A stretch of 54,686 nucleotides of DNA from Desulfobacula sp. (GTDB taxonomy: Bacteria; Desulfobacterota; Desulfobacteria; Desulfobacterales; Desulfobacteraceae). Of this stretch, positions 34,188-41,299 are shown piece after piece. Every line of letters starts with the position of its first letter. The first letter of the stretch is position 1. A program made the translations under genes and the position numbers. The stretch is from assembly GCF_014237455.1 (NCBI RefSeq), contig NZ_JABZFL010000053.1, forward strand, positions 1 to 54,686, written 5' to 3'. Below the pieces are notes generated by a model that searched no databases, was not told where the DNA came from, and saw only the letters and a list, made by a program, of their open reading frames with translations.

Positions 34188-34281
34188 GGGTCATTTTTTG
34201 TTCTTTATTATTCAAAGGGTGGAAATACTAAAAAGCTTGCCCATGCTGTGCTTGAAGGTGTTAACAGTGTCGAGGATGTTC
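34188..34281 (+). pseudogene. Flavodoxin-like gene remnant (N-terminal fragment)
   Basis: In the plus frame starting at 34191 the sequence reads SFFVLYYSKGGNTKKLAHAV followed by LEGVNSVEDV, a typical flavodoxin/WrbA first strand, FMN-phosphate loop (SKGGNT) and first helix. No start codon or Shine-Dalgarno precedes it in frame, and homology ceases where it runs into the antisense of cutA. It is the leftover of a truncated flavodoxin gene, not a functional one. Confidence 0.65.
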
Positions 34282-34293
34282 AGGGGTTTTTGA

Positions 34294-34608
34294 CTAAGCA
34301 GGCGTATTCTCATCAATCCAGTCAAGGTATTCAGCTGATCCGTCCATAATGGGAATCTGAACAATTTGAGGGACTTCATAGCTGTGATGCTGTTTGATGA
34401 ATTGCTCGACCGATTCATACAGCCTTGTTCTTGTTTTGATAAACAGCCTGATTTCAGGATCAGTATGGATGTCGCCCTTCCAGGTATAGTAACTGGTTAT
34501 AGAGGAGAGCTGAACACAGGCCGCCAGTTTTTCATTAATGAGTTTTGAAGCGAGGGTGTTTGCTTCCTCGTTGTTGGGACAGGTTGTCAGGATAATGCAG
34601 TATGTCAT
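34294..34608 (-). CDS. cutA: Divalent cation tolerance protein CutA
   Basis: 104-residue trimeric CutA1 protein. Characteristic sequence: ILTTCPNNEEANTLASKLIN, AACVQLSSITSYYTWKGDI, EIRLFIKTRTRLYESVEQFI, and the end HSYEVPQIVQIPIMDGSAEYLDWI. Linked to copper and other divalent-cation tolerance, though the mechanism is not settled. It starts 6 bp after the lysA stop, so it is the last gene of an lrp-lysA-cutA unit. Confidence 0.95.
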   Translation of the reverse strand: MTYCIILTTCPNNEEANTLASKLINEKLAACVQLSSITSYYTWKGDIHTDPEIRLFIKTRTRLYESVEQFIKQHHSYEVPQIVQIPIMDGSAEYLDWIDENTPA

Positions 34609-34614
34609 GGTTTT

Positions 34615-35885
34615 TTATATCTCCTCAAAAGTTAACGTATCGGGTTCAAAAGAGAGGGTTGAAAAATAATTTTCCATGGTTTCAGCACTTCTGATCAGCT
34701 CAACACTTGAATCCTCTCTCAACAGCAACTCCTTTGGTCTTAGGTGGCCGTTATAATTAAATCCCATGGCGTGCCCGTGGGCCCCGGTGTCGTGGATAAC
34801 CAGAATATCACCTTCAACCGTGGCAGGCAGTTCTCTTTGAACGGCAAATTTGTCTATATTTTCGCATAATGCACCCATCACATCGGCTTTTTTCAAAAGG
34901 AGAGAATCCTCTTTTCCGTGAATATGGATGTGGTGGTAGGCGTCATACATGCCCGGTCGCATAAGTGCTGACATGGATGCATCCACACCAACATATTTTC
35001 TATAGGTATTTTTATGGTTGATTACAGATGTGACCAGCACCCCATGAGGGCCGGTGATATATCGACCGCTTTCCATGTATAGTTTGGGTGCCCATCCATT
35101 GATTCCTTTAAATTTTTTGAAAAGCCGGGCAGTTTCACTGGCCATGGAATCAAGGTCAAACGGTTTCGCATCCGGGGCGTAAGGAATGCCCAGTCCGCCG
35201 CCAATATTGATAAATTCAAAGGTAATATCAAGTTTTTCACAGATTCGTTCAACTATATCCAGCAGCATTCGGGTGGTTTCAACCATATATTCGTAATTCA
35301 GTTCATTGGATGCCAGCATGGTGTGAATACCGAATCTTTTAACCCCAAGTTTTATGGACTGGCTGTAAGCATCGATGATTTGATCATGGCTGACACCATA
35401 TTTTGATTCCACGGGATTTCCAATGATTTTATTGCCTTTTCGCAGGGGGCCGGGGTTGTACCTGAAACAGATAAGGTCAGGAATGTCCGGTACTTTTGAA
35501 ATCAAGGAAATGTCATCCAGATTCAGGATACACCCCCCCCATTTTCCAGTGCGGTTTCAAACTGGGAGATGCTGGTGTTATTTGAAGTAAACATGATATC
35601 TTCCTTGAAACTGCCGATCTGCCTGGACAAATGGATCTCCGGTGTGGAACTGCAGTCAAATCCAAATCCCATTTCCTGCATGATTTTCATGATGGAGGGG
35701 TTTGGCAGTGCTTTGACTGCAAAAAATTCTTTGAATCCCTCAATGTTTTCAAAGGCAGTGTTCAGTTTGCGGCATGTCTCTTTTATCCCTTTTTCATCGT
35801 AAATATGGAAAGGTGTTCCAAATGTATCCACAATTTGCGGTAGAAGGCGAGAAAGTCTTTTTTTGTATGAATTTGACATCGGCAC
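34615..35885 (-). CDS. lysA: Diaminopimelate decarboxylase, frameshifted at a G8 tract
   Basis: Last step of lysine synthesis: meso-DAP to lysine + CO2, PLP-dependent. The N-terminal part (35885-35523) holds the PLP lysine in FFAVKALPNPSI (K58) and ends prematurely in NGGGVS. The C-terminal part (from 35505) carries the GGGLGIPY phosphate loop, YMESGRYITG, and DTGAHGHAMGFNYNGHLRP. The two frames differ by one base at eight consecutive G (35533-35540, minus strand). One more G, or two fewer, restores NGG(G)CILNLDDISLISKVPD without a stop. It may be a sequencing or assembly error, a slippage-based phase switch, or a real mutation. Start GTG 35885 or ATG 35879; no strong Shine-Dalgarno. Confidence 0.85.
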
Positions 35886-35899
35886 GGGGGATAAATTCC

Positions 35900-36361
35900 T
35901 TATTCAAAAGTTTCGGGCAACATTATTTTTGCACTTTCTTTATAGGTGGAAAGGGCGATAAATGTTTTGGTATCTTTTACAACATCAAGGGTTGCTATTT
36001 GGGTTCTTAAAATGGTTTCAAGCTCTATATTGTCTGCTACGCGCAGCTTGACCATGAGACAGTCTTCTCCGGCCAGGTAGTGCACCTCCTGGATTTGATC
36101 TATTTTTGAAAGCAGTTCGCCGGTTTCAATGAGTCTGGCCTGTGCCGTCACCTTGATTTGGATAAAAGCAATCATTGAACAATTAAACATGTCGGGATTG
36201 AGACGAACTTCATACCCCTCAATCACCCCCCGTGCTTCTAACTTTTTAATTCGTTCCAGCACTGCAGATGGAGCCATCCCGATAGTCCTGGCGACTTCTA
36301 CATTGGGCACCCGCGCTTTTTTTTGCAAAATTTTCAGGATTTGAAGATCAGTACCGTCCAT
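35900..36361 (-). CDS. Lrp/AsnC-family transcriptional regulator
   Basis: 153 residues. N-terminal winged HTH (DLQILKILQKKARVPNVEVA, TIGMAPSAVLERIKKLEARG) and C-terminal RAM ligand domain (FIQIKVTAQARLIETGELLS, VHYLAGEDCLMVKLRV). Such regulators respond to amino acids; the immediate downstream gene is lysA (14 bp), so control of lysine synthesis in response to lysine or a related amino acid is a reasonable inference. The promoter upstream overlaps an inverted repeat, consistent with autoregulation. Confidence 0.93.
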   Translation of the reverse strand: MDGTDLQILKILQKKARVPNVEVARTIGMAPSAVLERIKKLEARGVIEGYEVRLNPDMFNCSMIAFIQIKVTAQARLIETGELLSKIDQIQEVHYLAGEDCLMVKLRVADNIELETILRTQIATLDVVKDTKTFIALSTYKESAKIMLPETFE

Positions 36362-36397
36362 TTTTCACCTTATTTTTTTAAATCATAATAATTGAGT

Positions 36398-36432
36398 ATA
36401 ATATTCTTATAATTATTTTTTGTCAAGAATAT
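36398..36432 (-). promoter_or_regulatory. Promoter and overlapping inverted repeat of the lrp-lysA-cutA unit
   Basis: Minus strand TTGACA (36426-36421), 17-bp spacer, TATTAT (36403-36398), near consensus. An 8-bp inverted repeat (ATATTCTT at 36401-36408, AAGAATAT at 36425-36432, 16-nt spacer) covers both hexamers; AT-rich dyads of this kind are used by Lrp-type proteins. Confidence 0.65.
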
Positions 36433-36595
36433 AATTTTTATTATTATATATTTTTACGAACAATATTCATTTTATGTTAAGATGGCACACGGTTTTGGTT
36501 TTCATAGCTTCTTAATGACCTTATCCTTGATATTCTGAATGCGGATTACAAGCCCTGTTTGATTTTAAAAAAAAGATATGATTTCCAAAAAACTA

Positions 36596-36622
36596 TTGAC
36601 ATTTTTTTTTAAATCATATAAA
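36596..36622 (+). promoter_or_regulatory. Promoter of the tRNA-Lys/tRNA-Glu transcript
   Basis: Perfect TTGACA at 36596-36601 and TATAAA at 36617-36622 with a 15-bp spacer (or TAAATA with 17 bp), ending 26 bp before the first tRNA. Confidence 0.5.
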
Positions 36623-36648
36623 TATTTTCTGTTTTTTTGATTGGCCTT

Positions 36649-36724
36649 GGGCCGTTAACTCAGTTGGCAGAGTATCTGCCTTTTAAGCAGAGAGTCGCTG
36701 GTTCGAGCCCAGCACGGCCCACCA
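36649..36724 (+). tRNA. tRNA-Lys (anticodon TTT)
   Basis: Acceptor GGGCCGT/ACGGCCC, anticodon loop CTTTTAA giving TTT, T-arm GGTTCGAGCC, and an encoded CCA at 36722-36724. Full cloverleaf. Confidence 0.97.
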
Positions 36725-36743
36725 CCAAAAAAAAAGACATTGC

Positions 36744-36821
36744 GTCCCCATCGTCTAGCCCGGTCCAGGACACCGGCCTTTCACGCCGGCGACAGGGGTT
36801 CGAATCCCCTTGGGGACGCCA
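36744..36821 (+). tRNA. tRNA-Glu (anticodon TTC)
   Basis: Acceptor GTCCCCA/TGGGGAC, anticodon stem CCGGC/GCCGG with loop CTTTCAC giving TTC, T-arm GGGGTTCGAATCCCC and encoded CCA at 36819-36821. 19 bp after tRNA-Lys, probably the same transcript. Confidence 0.97.
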
Positions 36822-36832
36822 ACAAGAATATC

Positions 36833-36871
36833 AAGGCTTTCAGTGTTTGCTGAGAGCTTTTTTATTTTTTT
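36833..36871 (+). terminator. Terminator of the tRNA transcript
   Basis: 11-bp stem with two G-U pairs (36833-36843 / 36850-36860), 6-nt loop, followed by a T-rich tract. Confidence 0.8.
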
Positions 36872-37130
36872 AAACCGTTTTTCATTTCAAATTCGAATTT
36901 TTTGTACAATTGTAATTGAGTCATAACCCATACAGTGATTCATCTGTATATACTCAATTTTTCGATATTGGAGCATCCCACCTAAAAAAGGCATCAAGTA
37001 ACATCCTCAGAAAAACCTTGGATAATTTCAGGGGATGATGCTTTCACGGGCGCGGGTATTGGTACACATAAAAAACAAAAGGACCCGGTTAAAGATCCCA
37101 AAAGATAATTTTCAATTTGATCATTAATTC
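36872..37130. other. Intergenic stretch after the tRNA genes
   Basis: No gene recognised. A short open stretch of about 25 codons ending near 37108 (GDDAFTGAGIGTHKKQKDPV) may be a degraded gene end, but has no recognisable family or start signals. Confidence 0.35.
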
Positions 37131-37160
37131 TTTACAAAATCAATGCTTCGCTTATATTAT
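37131..37160 (+). promoter_or_regulatory. Candidate promoter of the SEC-C gene
   Basis: TTTACA, 18-bp spacer, TATTAT, 38 bp before the ATG at 37198. Confidence 0.5.
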
Positions 37161-37197
37161 AGATATTGTAAATTTTATTAAAATAGGAGCATTTTTT

Positions 37198-37401
37198 ATG
37201 GGTTGGTTCAGTCAGCTTTTTAGTAATAATGGACAGGTACCCCCTGCAATATTACCGCGGAAAAATGATCTCTGCTGGTGTGGTAGTGGATCAAAATATA
37301 AGAAATGTCATCTTGCAAAGGACAAGCTTTATTTCAAGGAACATCCTATTCTTAAAAAAAAGGGGGTTACTAAAAAATCATGTGGTCCAGTTTTCGGCTG
37401 A
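37198..37401 (+). CDS. Small SEC-C zinc-motif protein
   Basis: 67 residues carrying a SEC-C motif, CWCGSGSKYKKCH, the metal-binding hairpin found at the C-terminus of SecA and in many small unrelated proteins. The rest is short and basic, so it may bind a protein partner or nucleic acid; no function can be assigned. ATG at 37198 with AGGAG 9 nt upstream; an upstream in-frame ATG at 37117 lacks a Shine-Dalgarno and overlaps the promoter. Confidence 0.8.
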   Translation: MGWFSQLFSNNGQVPPAILPRKNDLCWCGSGSKYKKCHLAKDKLYFKEHPILKKKGVTKKSCGPVFG

Positions 37402-37443
37402 GGGAAATAATGATAAAAATCCTGTGCGGGTTTTAAAGATATT

Positions 37444-37539
37444 ATGATTTCAAGTTTTGGTAAATTCCAGGCAAATGAAAAAGCACCGTGGAAGGGAAGA
37501 AATCCTGCTACCGGGGAGGATATTGATGAGCAAAAATAA
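37444..37539 (+). pseudogene. HU/IHF C-terminal fragment
   Basis: A 31-codon frame (SSFGKFQANEKAPWKG followed by RNPATGEDI) that reproduces the DNA-binding arm of HU/IHF proteins (FGxF ... GRNPxTGE). The N-terminal dimerisation half is absent and a stop lies 10 codons upstream. It overlaps the start of the following gene by 14 nt. Either a remnant or a micro-ORF; no Shine-Dalgarno is obvious. Confidence 0.6.
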
Positions 37540-37870
37540 ACATCTTTACGTGTTATGGACCAATGACAACCCTATTACTGCTGAAAAAATGGTTTTCATG
37601 TATACCATTAATTCCCTTCTCAAAGGTTGGTGGGAAAAAGTCACTCTAATAGTTTGGGGAGCGCCTACCAAATTGGTAAGTGAAAATATCGATATTCAAA
37701 AAAAAGTTGGAGAAGCTTTGGAAGCTGGTGTTCATGTTACCGCCTGTAGAGCTTGTGCTGATCAATTAGGAGTAACTGATAATCTGGAAAAACTTGGAAT
37801 TGAAGTAATATATTGGGGAGTTCCGCTTACAGAAATTTTAGTAAATGATGAAAAGCTTTTGACAATATAA
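37526..37870 (+). CDS. DsrE-like family protein
   Basis: 114 residues. HLYVLWTNDNPITAEKMVFM, the strand LIVWGAPTKLVSENIDIQKK and GVHVTACRACADQLGVTDNL match small DsrE/DsrF-like proteins, with cysteines in CRAC where sulfur-relay members carry their active Cys. A role in sulfur transfer or thiol signalling is plausible for a sulfate reducer but not shown. ATG at 37526 with GGGGAGG 6-7 nt upstream; longer frames upstream overlap the HU fragment. Confidence 0.8.
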   Translation: MSKNKHLYVLWTNDNPITAEKMVFMYTINSLLKGWWEKVTLIVWGAPTKLVSENIDIQKKVGEALEAGVHVTACRACADQLGVTDNLEKLGIEVIYWGVPLTEILVNDEKLLTI

Positions 37871-37879
37871 TCTTGAACA

Positions 37880-38122
37880 ATGACCGCTGTTAAAATCCCA
37901 TACGATCAATTATCACCAGAAGCTTTACATAGCGTTATCGAAGAATTTGTCACCCGGGACGGCACTGACTATGGAGAAGTTGAAACCCCCTTGGATACAA
38001 AAATATCTCAGGTGCTCGGTCAGCTTAAATCCGGGAAAGCTGTTATTGTTTTTGACCAGAAATCTGAAACCTGTACTATTTTAAAAAGGAATGACCCTGT
38101 ATTGGAGGAGCTTGAAGAGTAA
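37880..38122 (+). CDS. UPF0270 (YheU-like) protein
   Basis: 80 residues matching the UPF0270 family: IPYDQLSPEALHSVIEEFVT, RDGTDYGEVETPLDTKISQV, then LKSGKAVIVFDQKSET. The family is widespread in proteobacteria, structurally known as a small alpha/beta protein, and functionally unassigned. It follows the DsrE-like gene by 9 bp and is probably co-transcribed. Confidence 0.88.
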   Translation: MTAVKIPYDQLSPEALHSVIEEFVTRDGTDYGEVETPLDTKISQVLGQLKSGKAVIVFDQKSETCTILKRNDPVLEELEE

Positions 38123-38201
38123 TCATTTTTTCATACTCTAAAAGTTGTATTTTTGAATATATTGAGAATGGAAATGAAAAATAAAATTGGATGGTGATTT
38201 G

Positions 38202-38609
38202 ATGAGAGTATTATTTTGGTATTGTGATAAATTTGCCTGGAAACCAACAATAAAGACGCTTGAGAATGTTCAAAACTCAGAACCAGAAGAGCATGAAAAA
38301 GCTGTGGTTGCCTTCATACATGTTGAACCTAAAGATGTTGAAAATGGCAGTTCTTCTGAAACCAAACTGGTAAAAAATGCTAAATGGCTTGCCCGCAAAT
38401 GGGATGTAAAAAAAATCCTGCTCCATTCATTTACACATTTGGCTGAAGAAAAAGCCGATCCAGATAAGGCAAAACATCTTTTGGACCAAGTTCAGGATAG
38501 ACTTGTAAAGGCAGAATATGAAGCATCTCAAACGGCCTATGGGTATTTTAATGATTTGGTTATAGAAGCTAAAGGGCATCCACTTGCCAGAATTTTTAAG
38601 GAATTTTGA
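38202..38609 (+). CDS. Freestanding threonyl-tRNA synthetase editing-domain protein
   Basis: 135 residues resembling the archaeal ThrRS N-terminal editing domain (tRNA-Thr_ED, a D-aminoacyl-tRNA deacylase-like fold) as a stand-alone protein: start MRVLFWYCDKFAWKP, AVVAFIHVEPKDVENG, KKILLHSFTHLAEEKADPDK, and the C-terminal YGYFNDLVIEAKGHPLARIF, matching the archaeal GYYKAFKISCKGHPLA pattern. In archaea this domain removes serine from Ser-tRNA(Thr). Bacterial ThrRS has its own unrelated N2 editing domain, so this would be an extra trans-editing factor, or a re-purposed fold. ATG at 38202 with GGTG upstream; an upstream TTG adds five residues. Confidence 0.8.
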   Translation: MRVLFWYCDKFAWKPTIKTLENVQNSEPEEHEKAVVAFIHVEPKDVENGSSSETKLVKNAKWLARKWDVKKILLHSFTHLAEEKADPDKAKHLLDQVQDRLVKAEYEASQTAYGYFNDLVIEAKGHPLARIFKEF

Positions 38610-38668
38610 TGCAGAATAGACCGGATTGGCAATCAAAAATTTGATCCATTTGATTTTAGAAAATTTGA

Positions 38669-38806
38669 ATAATTGAAATTTTGGACGGATACAAACTCTA
38701 CAAAAGGTTTTTTTATGATGATGAAATGGCCCAATTATTTAACAGCAAAAGGGCACCTTTTGAACCAATCGTAGGTTGGCTAATGGAGCGAATGAAAAAG
38801 GCATAA
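38669..38806 (+). pseudogene. Possible 3' end of a lost gene
   Basis: A 45-codon open stretch (LDGYKLYKRFFYDDEMAQLF, ending PFEPIVGWLMERMKKA) with protein-like composition but no ATG start or Shine-Dalgarno and a stop just before it. I do not recognise the family. Best read as a remnant. Confidence 0.35.
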
Positions 38807-38859
38807 GCATGGTATCCAGCGGATAATCCGCTGATGCCTGTCGTTTTCCTCCTAAATGA

Positions 38860-38877
38860 ATACGCAATCTTGCGTAT
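38860..38877. promoter_or_regulatory. Inverted repeat upstream of the Fic gene (candidate operator)
   Basis: ATACGCA/TGCGTAT, 7-bp perfect arms with a 4-nt spacer, 69 bp before the Fic ATG. Fits autoregulation through the protein's own C-terminal winged helix. Confidence 0.45.
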
Positions 38878-38946
38878 CATGAATGATTGACAAAAGATGT
38901 TTCGTCTTGTAATATGCCTTTAAATGAGACACTAAAGAGAAATAAC

Positions 38947-40038
38947 ATGCCAAAACCCTTTATTTCAGAAAAATTGCCGCTTGAAAATATTAACTGGGAA
39001 AACCTGGTCACCAATATTGTCAAAGCAAATTCCGCAGTGGCAAAATTTGATGGTCTGCTTGAAAGCATTCCAAACCCTTTATTATTTTTAAATCCACTTA
39101 TGATCCAAGAGGCAGTGTTGTCATCAAAAATTGAAGGAACACAGGCATCTCTGAATGAAGTTTTAGCGTTTGAGGCAGCTCCAAAAAGAAAACAGGACAA
39201 TATTAACGACATTGAGGAAGTTATCAATTACAGGAATGCCCTGCTGTTTGCCACAAAGGAACTTGAAAACAGACCCGTCTGTTTAAACTTTATTAAAGAC
39301 ATGCACAAGATACTTTTACAAGGAGTAAGGGGTCAAAACAAAGCAAGAGGTGAATTTAGGAGAATTCAAAATTGGATTGGAAAATCAAATTCAACAATTG
39401 AAACAGCAAGCTATGTTCCGCCAGAACCGCATCTTCTCTTAGATTTTTTATCTAATTGGGAAAAATATTGCCATTATAATGAAAAAGATAAACTTGTACA
39501 ATTGGCTATAATCCATGCTCAATTTGAAATCATTCACCCTTTTTTAGATGGAAACGGAAGAATTGGCAGAATTCTTATCCCTCTATTCTTGTTTGAACAA
39601 AAAATTCTTAAGTATCCGGCATTGTATGTGAGTGAATTTTTTGAAGAAAACAGACAAAATTATTATGATAATCTAAGAGCAGTATCAGACAAAAAAGCAT
39701 GGCATGAATGGATTAATTATTTTCTTGAGGCAATTACCAGTCAAGCCATTAACAATACAAAACGAGCTAAAAGTATCATTCAGCTGTATGAAGAAATGAA
39801 GCATATTATTCAAGATGTAACCAAATCACGAAATTCTTTGAAAGTTCAGGATTTTCTTTTTTCAAAATTAATATTTGAAACACCAAATTTTACAGAATCA
39901 ACAGAATTGTCAAAACCACATGCAGCCAGGGTGATAAAAAACTTGCTCGAAAATAAAATAATAGATACTGTCACACCCGCCCAAGGCAGGCGTCCAGCAA
40001 TGTATTCATTTAAGCCATTAATGGAGATCGTTAAATAA
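38947..40038 (+). CDS. Class II Fic-domain AMPylase with C-terminal winged helix
   Basis: 363 residues. The Fic motif HPFLDGNGRIGR (H197) is complete, so AMP transfer to target hydroxyls is expected. The N-terminal inhibitory motif SSKIEG (S59, E63, G64) matches the class II pattern (S/T)xxxE(G/N), so the enzyme is auto-inhibited in cis and needs no separate antitoxin. The last 80 residues (SRNSLKVQDFLFSKLIFETP and SKPHAARVIKNLLENKIIDT) form the winged-helix DNA-binding domain common in this SoFic-like group. Start ATG 38947 with AAAGAGAAA upstream; earlier starts lack Shine-Dalgarno sites. It sits alone between two intergenic regions. Confidence 0.93.
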   Translation: MPKPFISEKLPLENINWENLVTNIVKANSAVAKFDGLLESIPNPLLFLNPLMIQEAVLSSKIEGTQASLNEVLAFEAAPKRKQDNINDIEEVINYRNALLFATKELENRPVCLNFIKDMHKILLQGVRGQNKARGEFRRIQNWIGKSNSTIETASYVPPEPHLLLDFLSNWEKYCHYNEKDKLVQLAIIHAQFEIIHPFLDGNGRIGRILIPLFLFEQKILKYPALYVSEFFEENRQNYYDNLRAVSDKKAWHEWINYFLEAITSQAINNTKRAKSIIQLYEEMKHIIQDVTKSRNSLKVQDFLFSKLIFETPNFTESTELSKPHAARVIKNLLENKIIDTVTPAQGRRPAMYSFKPLMEIVK

Positions 40039-40086
40039 TTAAACGAACTAGCAGGACCACTGGACTCACTCAATGATCTGCTCCCG

Positions 40087-40115
40087 GCACCATGAACATA
40101 CAGGTGCGTTTTTTT
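40087..40115 (+). terminator. Terminator after the Fic gene
   Basis: Short GC-rich stem GCACC/GGTGC (40087-40091 / 40103-40107) with an 11-nt loop followed by GTTTTTTT. Confidence 0.7.
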
Positions 40116-40227
40116 ATGGTAATCTGTGACTATTAAATTTCAACTCACCGGTTATTTTCTTTGACACACAGTTACCTAAAAGGATATTCTTATTCAAACA
40201 AAATCAAAGATGAAAAAGGAAATTTAC

Positions 40228-40491
40228 ATGAAAAAACTTCTAAAATTTATGATTCTGACAACCTTACTGTTATCTTTCACTCTCATTGGATGCAGCAAAT
40301 TGAGCAAAGAGAATTATGACAAGATTAAGGTCGGAATGGATTATCAACAGGTGATTGAAATTATCGGTGAACCGGATAAATGTGATGCTGCGGTTGGCAC
40401 AAAAAGCTGTATGTGGGGAAGTGAAACAAAGAATATAAGTATAAAATTTGTTGTTGATAAGGTTATACTTCCTTCTATGAAGGGACTTTAA
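40228..40491 (+). CDS. Small BamE/SmpA-like lipoprotein
   Basis: 87 residues. Signal peptide MKKLLKFMILTTLLLSFTLI with lipobox LIGC, so a lipid-anchored protein. The mature part, YDKIKVGMDYQQVIEIIGEP followed by a Cys-containing segment and a final strand, has the SmpA/OmlA (BamE-like) helix-helix-sheet start 'IxxGMxxxxVxxLxGxP'. Such small lipoproteins (DUF3862 kind) often have unknown roles. ATG at 40228 has AAAAGGAAA upstream; a first ATG at 40210 adds six residues. Confidence 0.82.
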   Translation: MKKLLKFMILTTLLLSFTLIGCSKLSKENYDKIKVGMDYQQVIEIIGEPDKCDAAVGTKSCMWGSETKNISIKFVVDKVILPSMKGL

Positions 40492-40503
40492 AAGGAAAAT
40501 GTT

Positions 40504-40968
40504 ATGAAGATGCAAAAAATGTTGTTTTTAGTATCCTTTATGTTCTTGCTTGTTTCGTCAGCCACTGTTGCTATAGCTGGAGATTTCAGTTGGATGAGGG
40601 ATCTTAATATCCAAGCTGAAGCTGATCCGGAAGGATTCAAAGCAAGGCTTAGAGCTCGTTTTAAAGTAGGTGATACAGAAATAAAAGCTGTACTCAGAGA
40701 TGTAACGAATCCTGCGGATGCTTACATGGTTTTCCGTTATGGGGAGATGGCATCAAAGTCAACAAATCAAGTTATGGAAAAATACAGAGAAAAAAAGAAG
40801 AAAGGTTGGGGTGTACTTGCCAAAAACCTGGGCATCAAACCCGGATCACAGGAATTCCATACTTTAAAGCGGAATCATGACATGCCTGATGTTTCTAAAA
40901 ATAACAAAATAAAACTTAAAGATAAAGGTAAAGGTAAAAGCAAGAAAAAGAACAAAGGCAAGAGTTGA
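40504..40968 (+). CDS. Secreted Lys-rich protein of unknown function
   Basis: 154 residues with a Sec signal peptide (residues 1-25, cleavage after TVAIAG or AIA). The mature protein has a central segment GDTEIKAVLRDVTNPADAYM, EKKKKGWGVLAKNLGIKPGS and a tail of about 30 residues almost wholly Lys, Gly, Asp and Ser. The GWGxLAKxLGIKPGSxEFH block recurs in hypothetical secreted proteins of anaerobic Gram-negatives as I recall them; no function known. It follows the lipoprotein gene by 12 bp. Confidence 0.75.
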   Translation: MKMQKMLFLVSFMFLLVSSATVAIAGDFSWMRDLNIQAEADPEGFKARLRARFKVGDTEIKAVLRDVTNPADAYMVFRYGEMASKSTNQVMEKYREKKKKGWGVLAKNLGIKPGSQEFHTLKRNHDMPDVSKNNKIKLKDKGKGKSKKKNKGKS

Positions 40969-41299
40969 TAACCTATCCTGCAATTTTTTTGAGATTACAC
41001 TTAATAAAGTACCAATATATAGATCACATTTCCCGAATCACCGGATATTTTTTTTTGAAAAATTCGGTTACTCTCCAACTTGACGTAACAAAATTATAAT
41101 TGACCTTTCAAAGAAGTTGAATTATTTTTTGAAAATTTATTTGCGTTACATCACAATATCTATTATTGTAATTTTTATTTAAATCGTGGCCAAATATTAA
41201 ACGCATTCTGGTTGCTGTATGGTTTGGGAAACGTGCGGAATATGGCAAGTATTCCACCACCTTGGGTCTAATCCCGTTTCGATATAAAAGGGAATTCAC
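40969..41299. other. Intergenic stretch upstream of the PAS-LuxR gene
   Basis: 331 bp, AT-rich, no gene. It contains a dyad GGAATA/TATTCC (41237-41242 / 41250-41255, 7-nt spacer) 45-63 bp before the PAS-LuxR start, which could be a regulator site; arms are short. Confidence 0.35.

Noticed and set aside
36484-36498. Sigma-54-like TGGCACACGGTTTTG
   Set aside because: The -12 element reads TTTG, not TTGC, and it lies between unrelated genes that both have good sigma-70 promoters.
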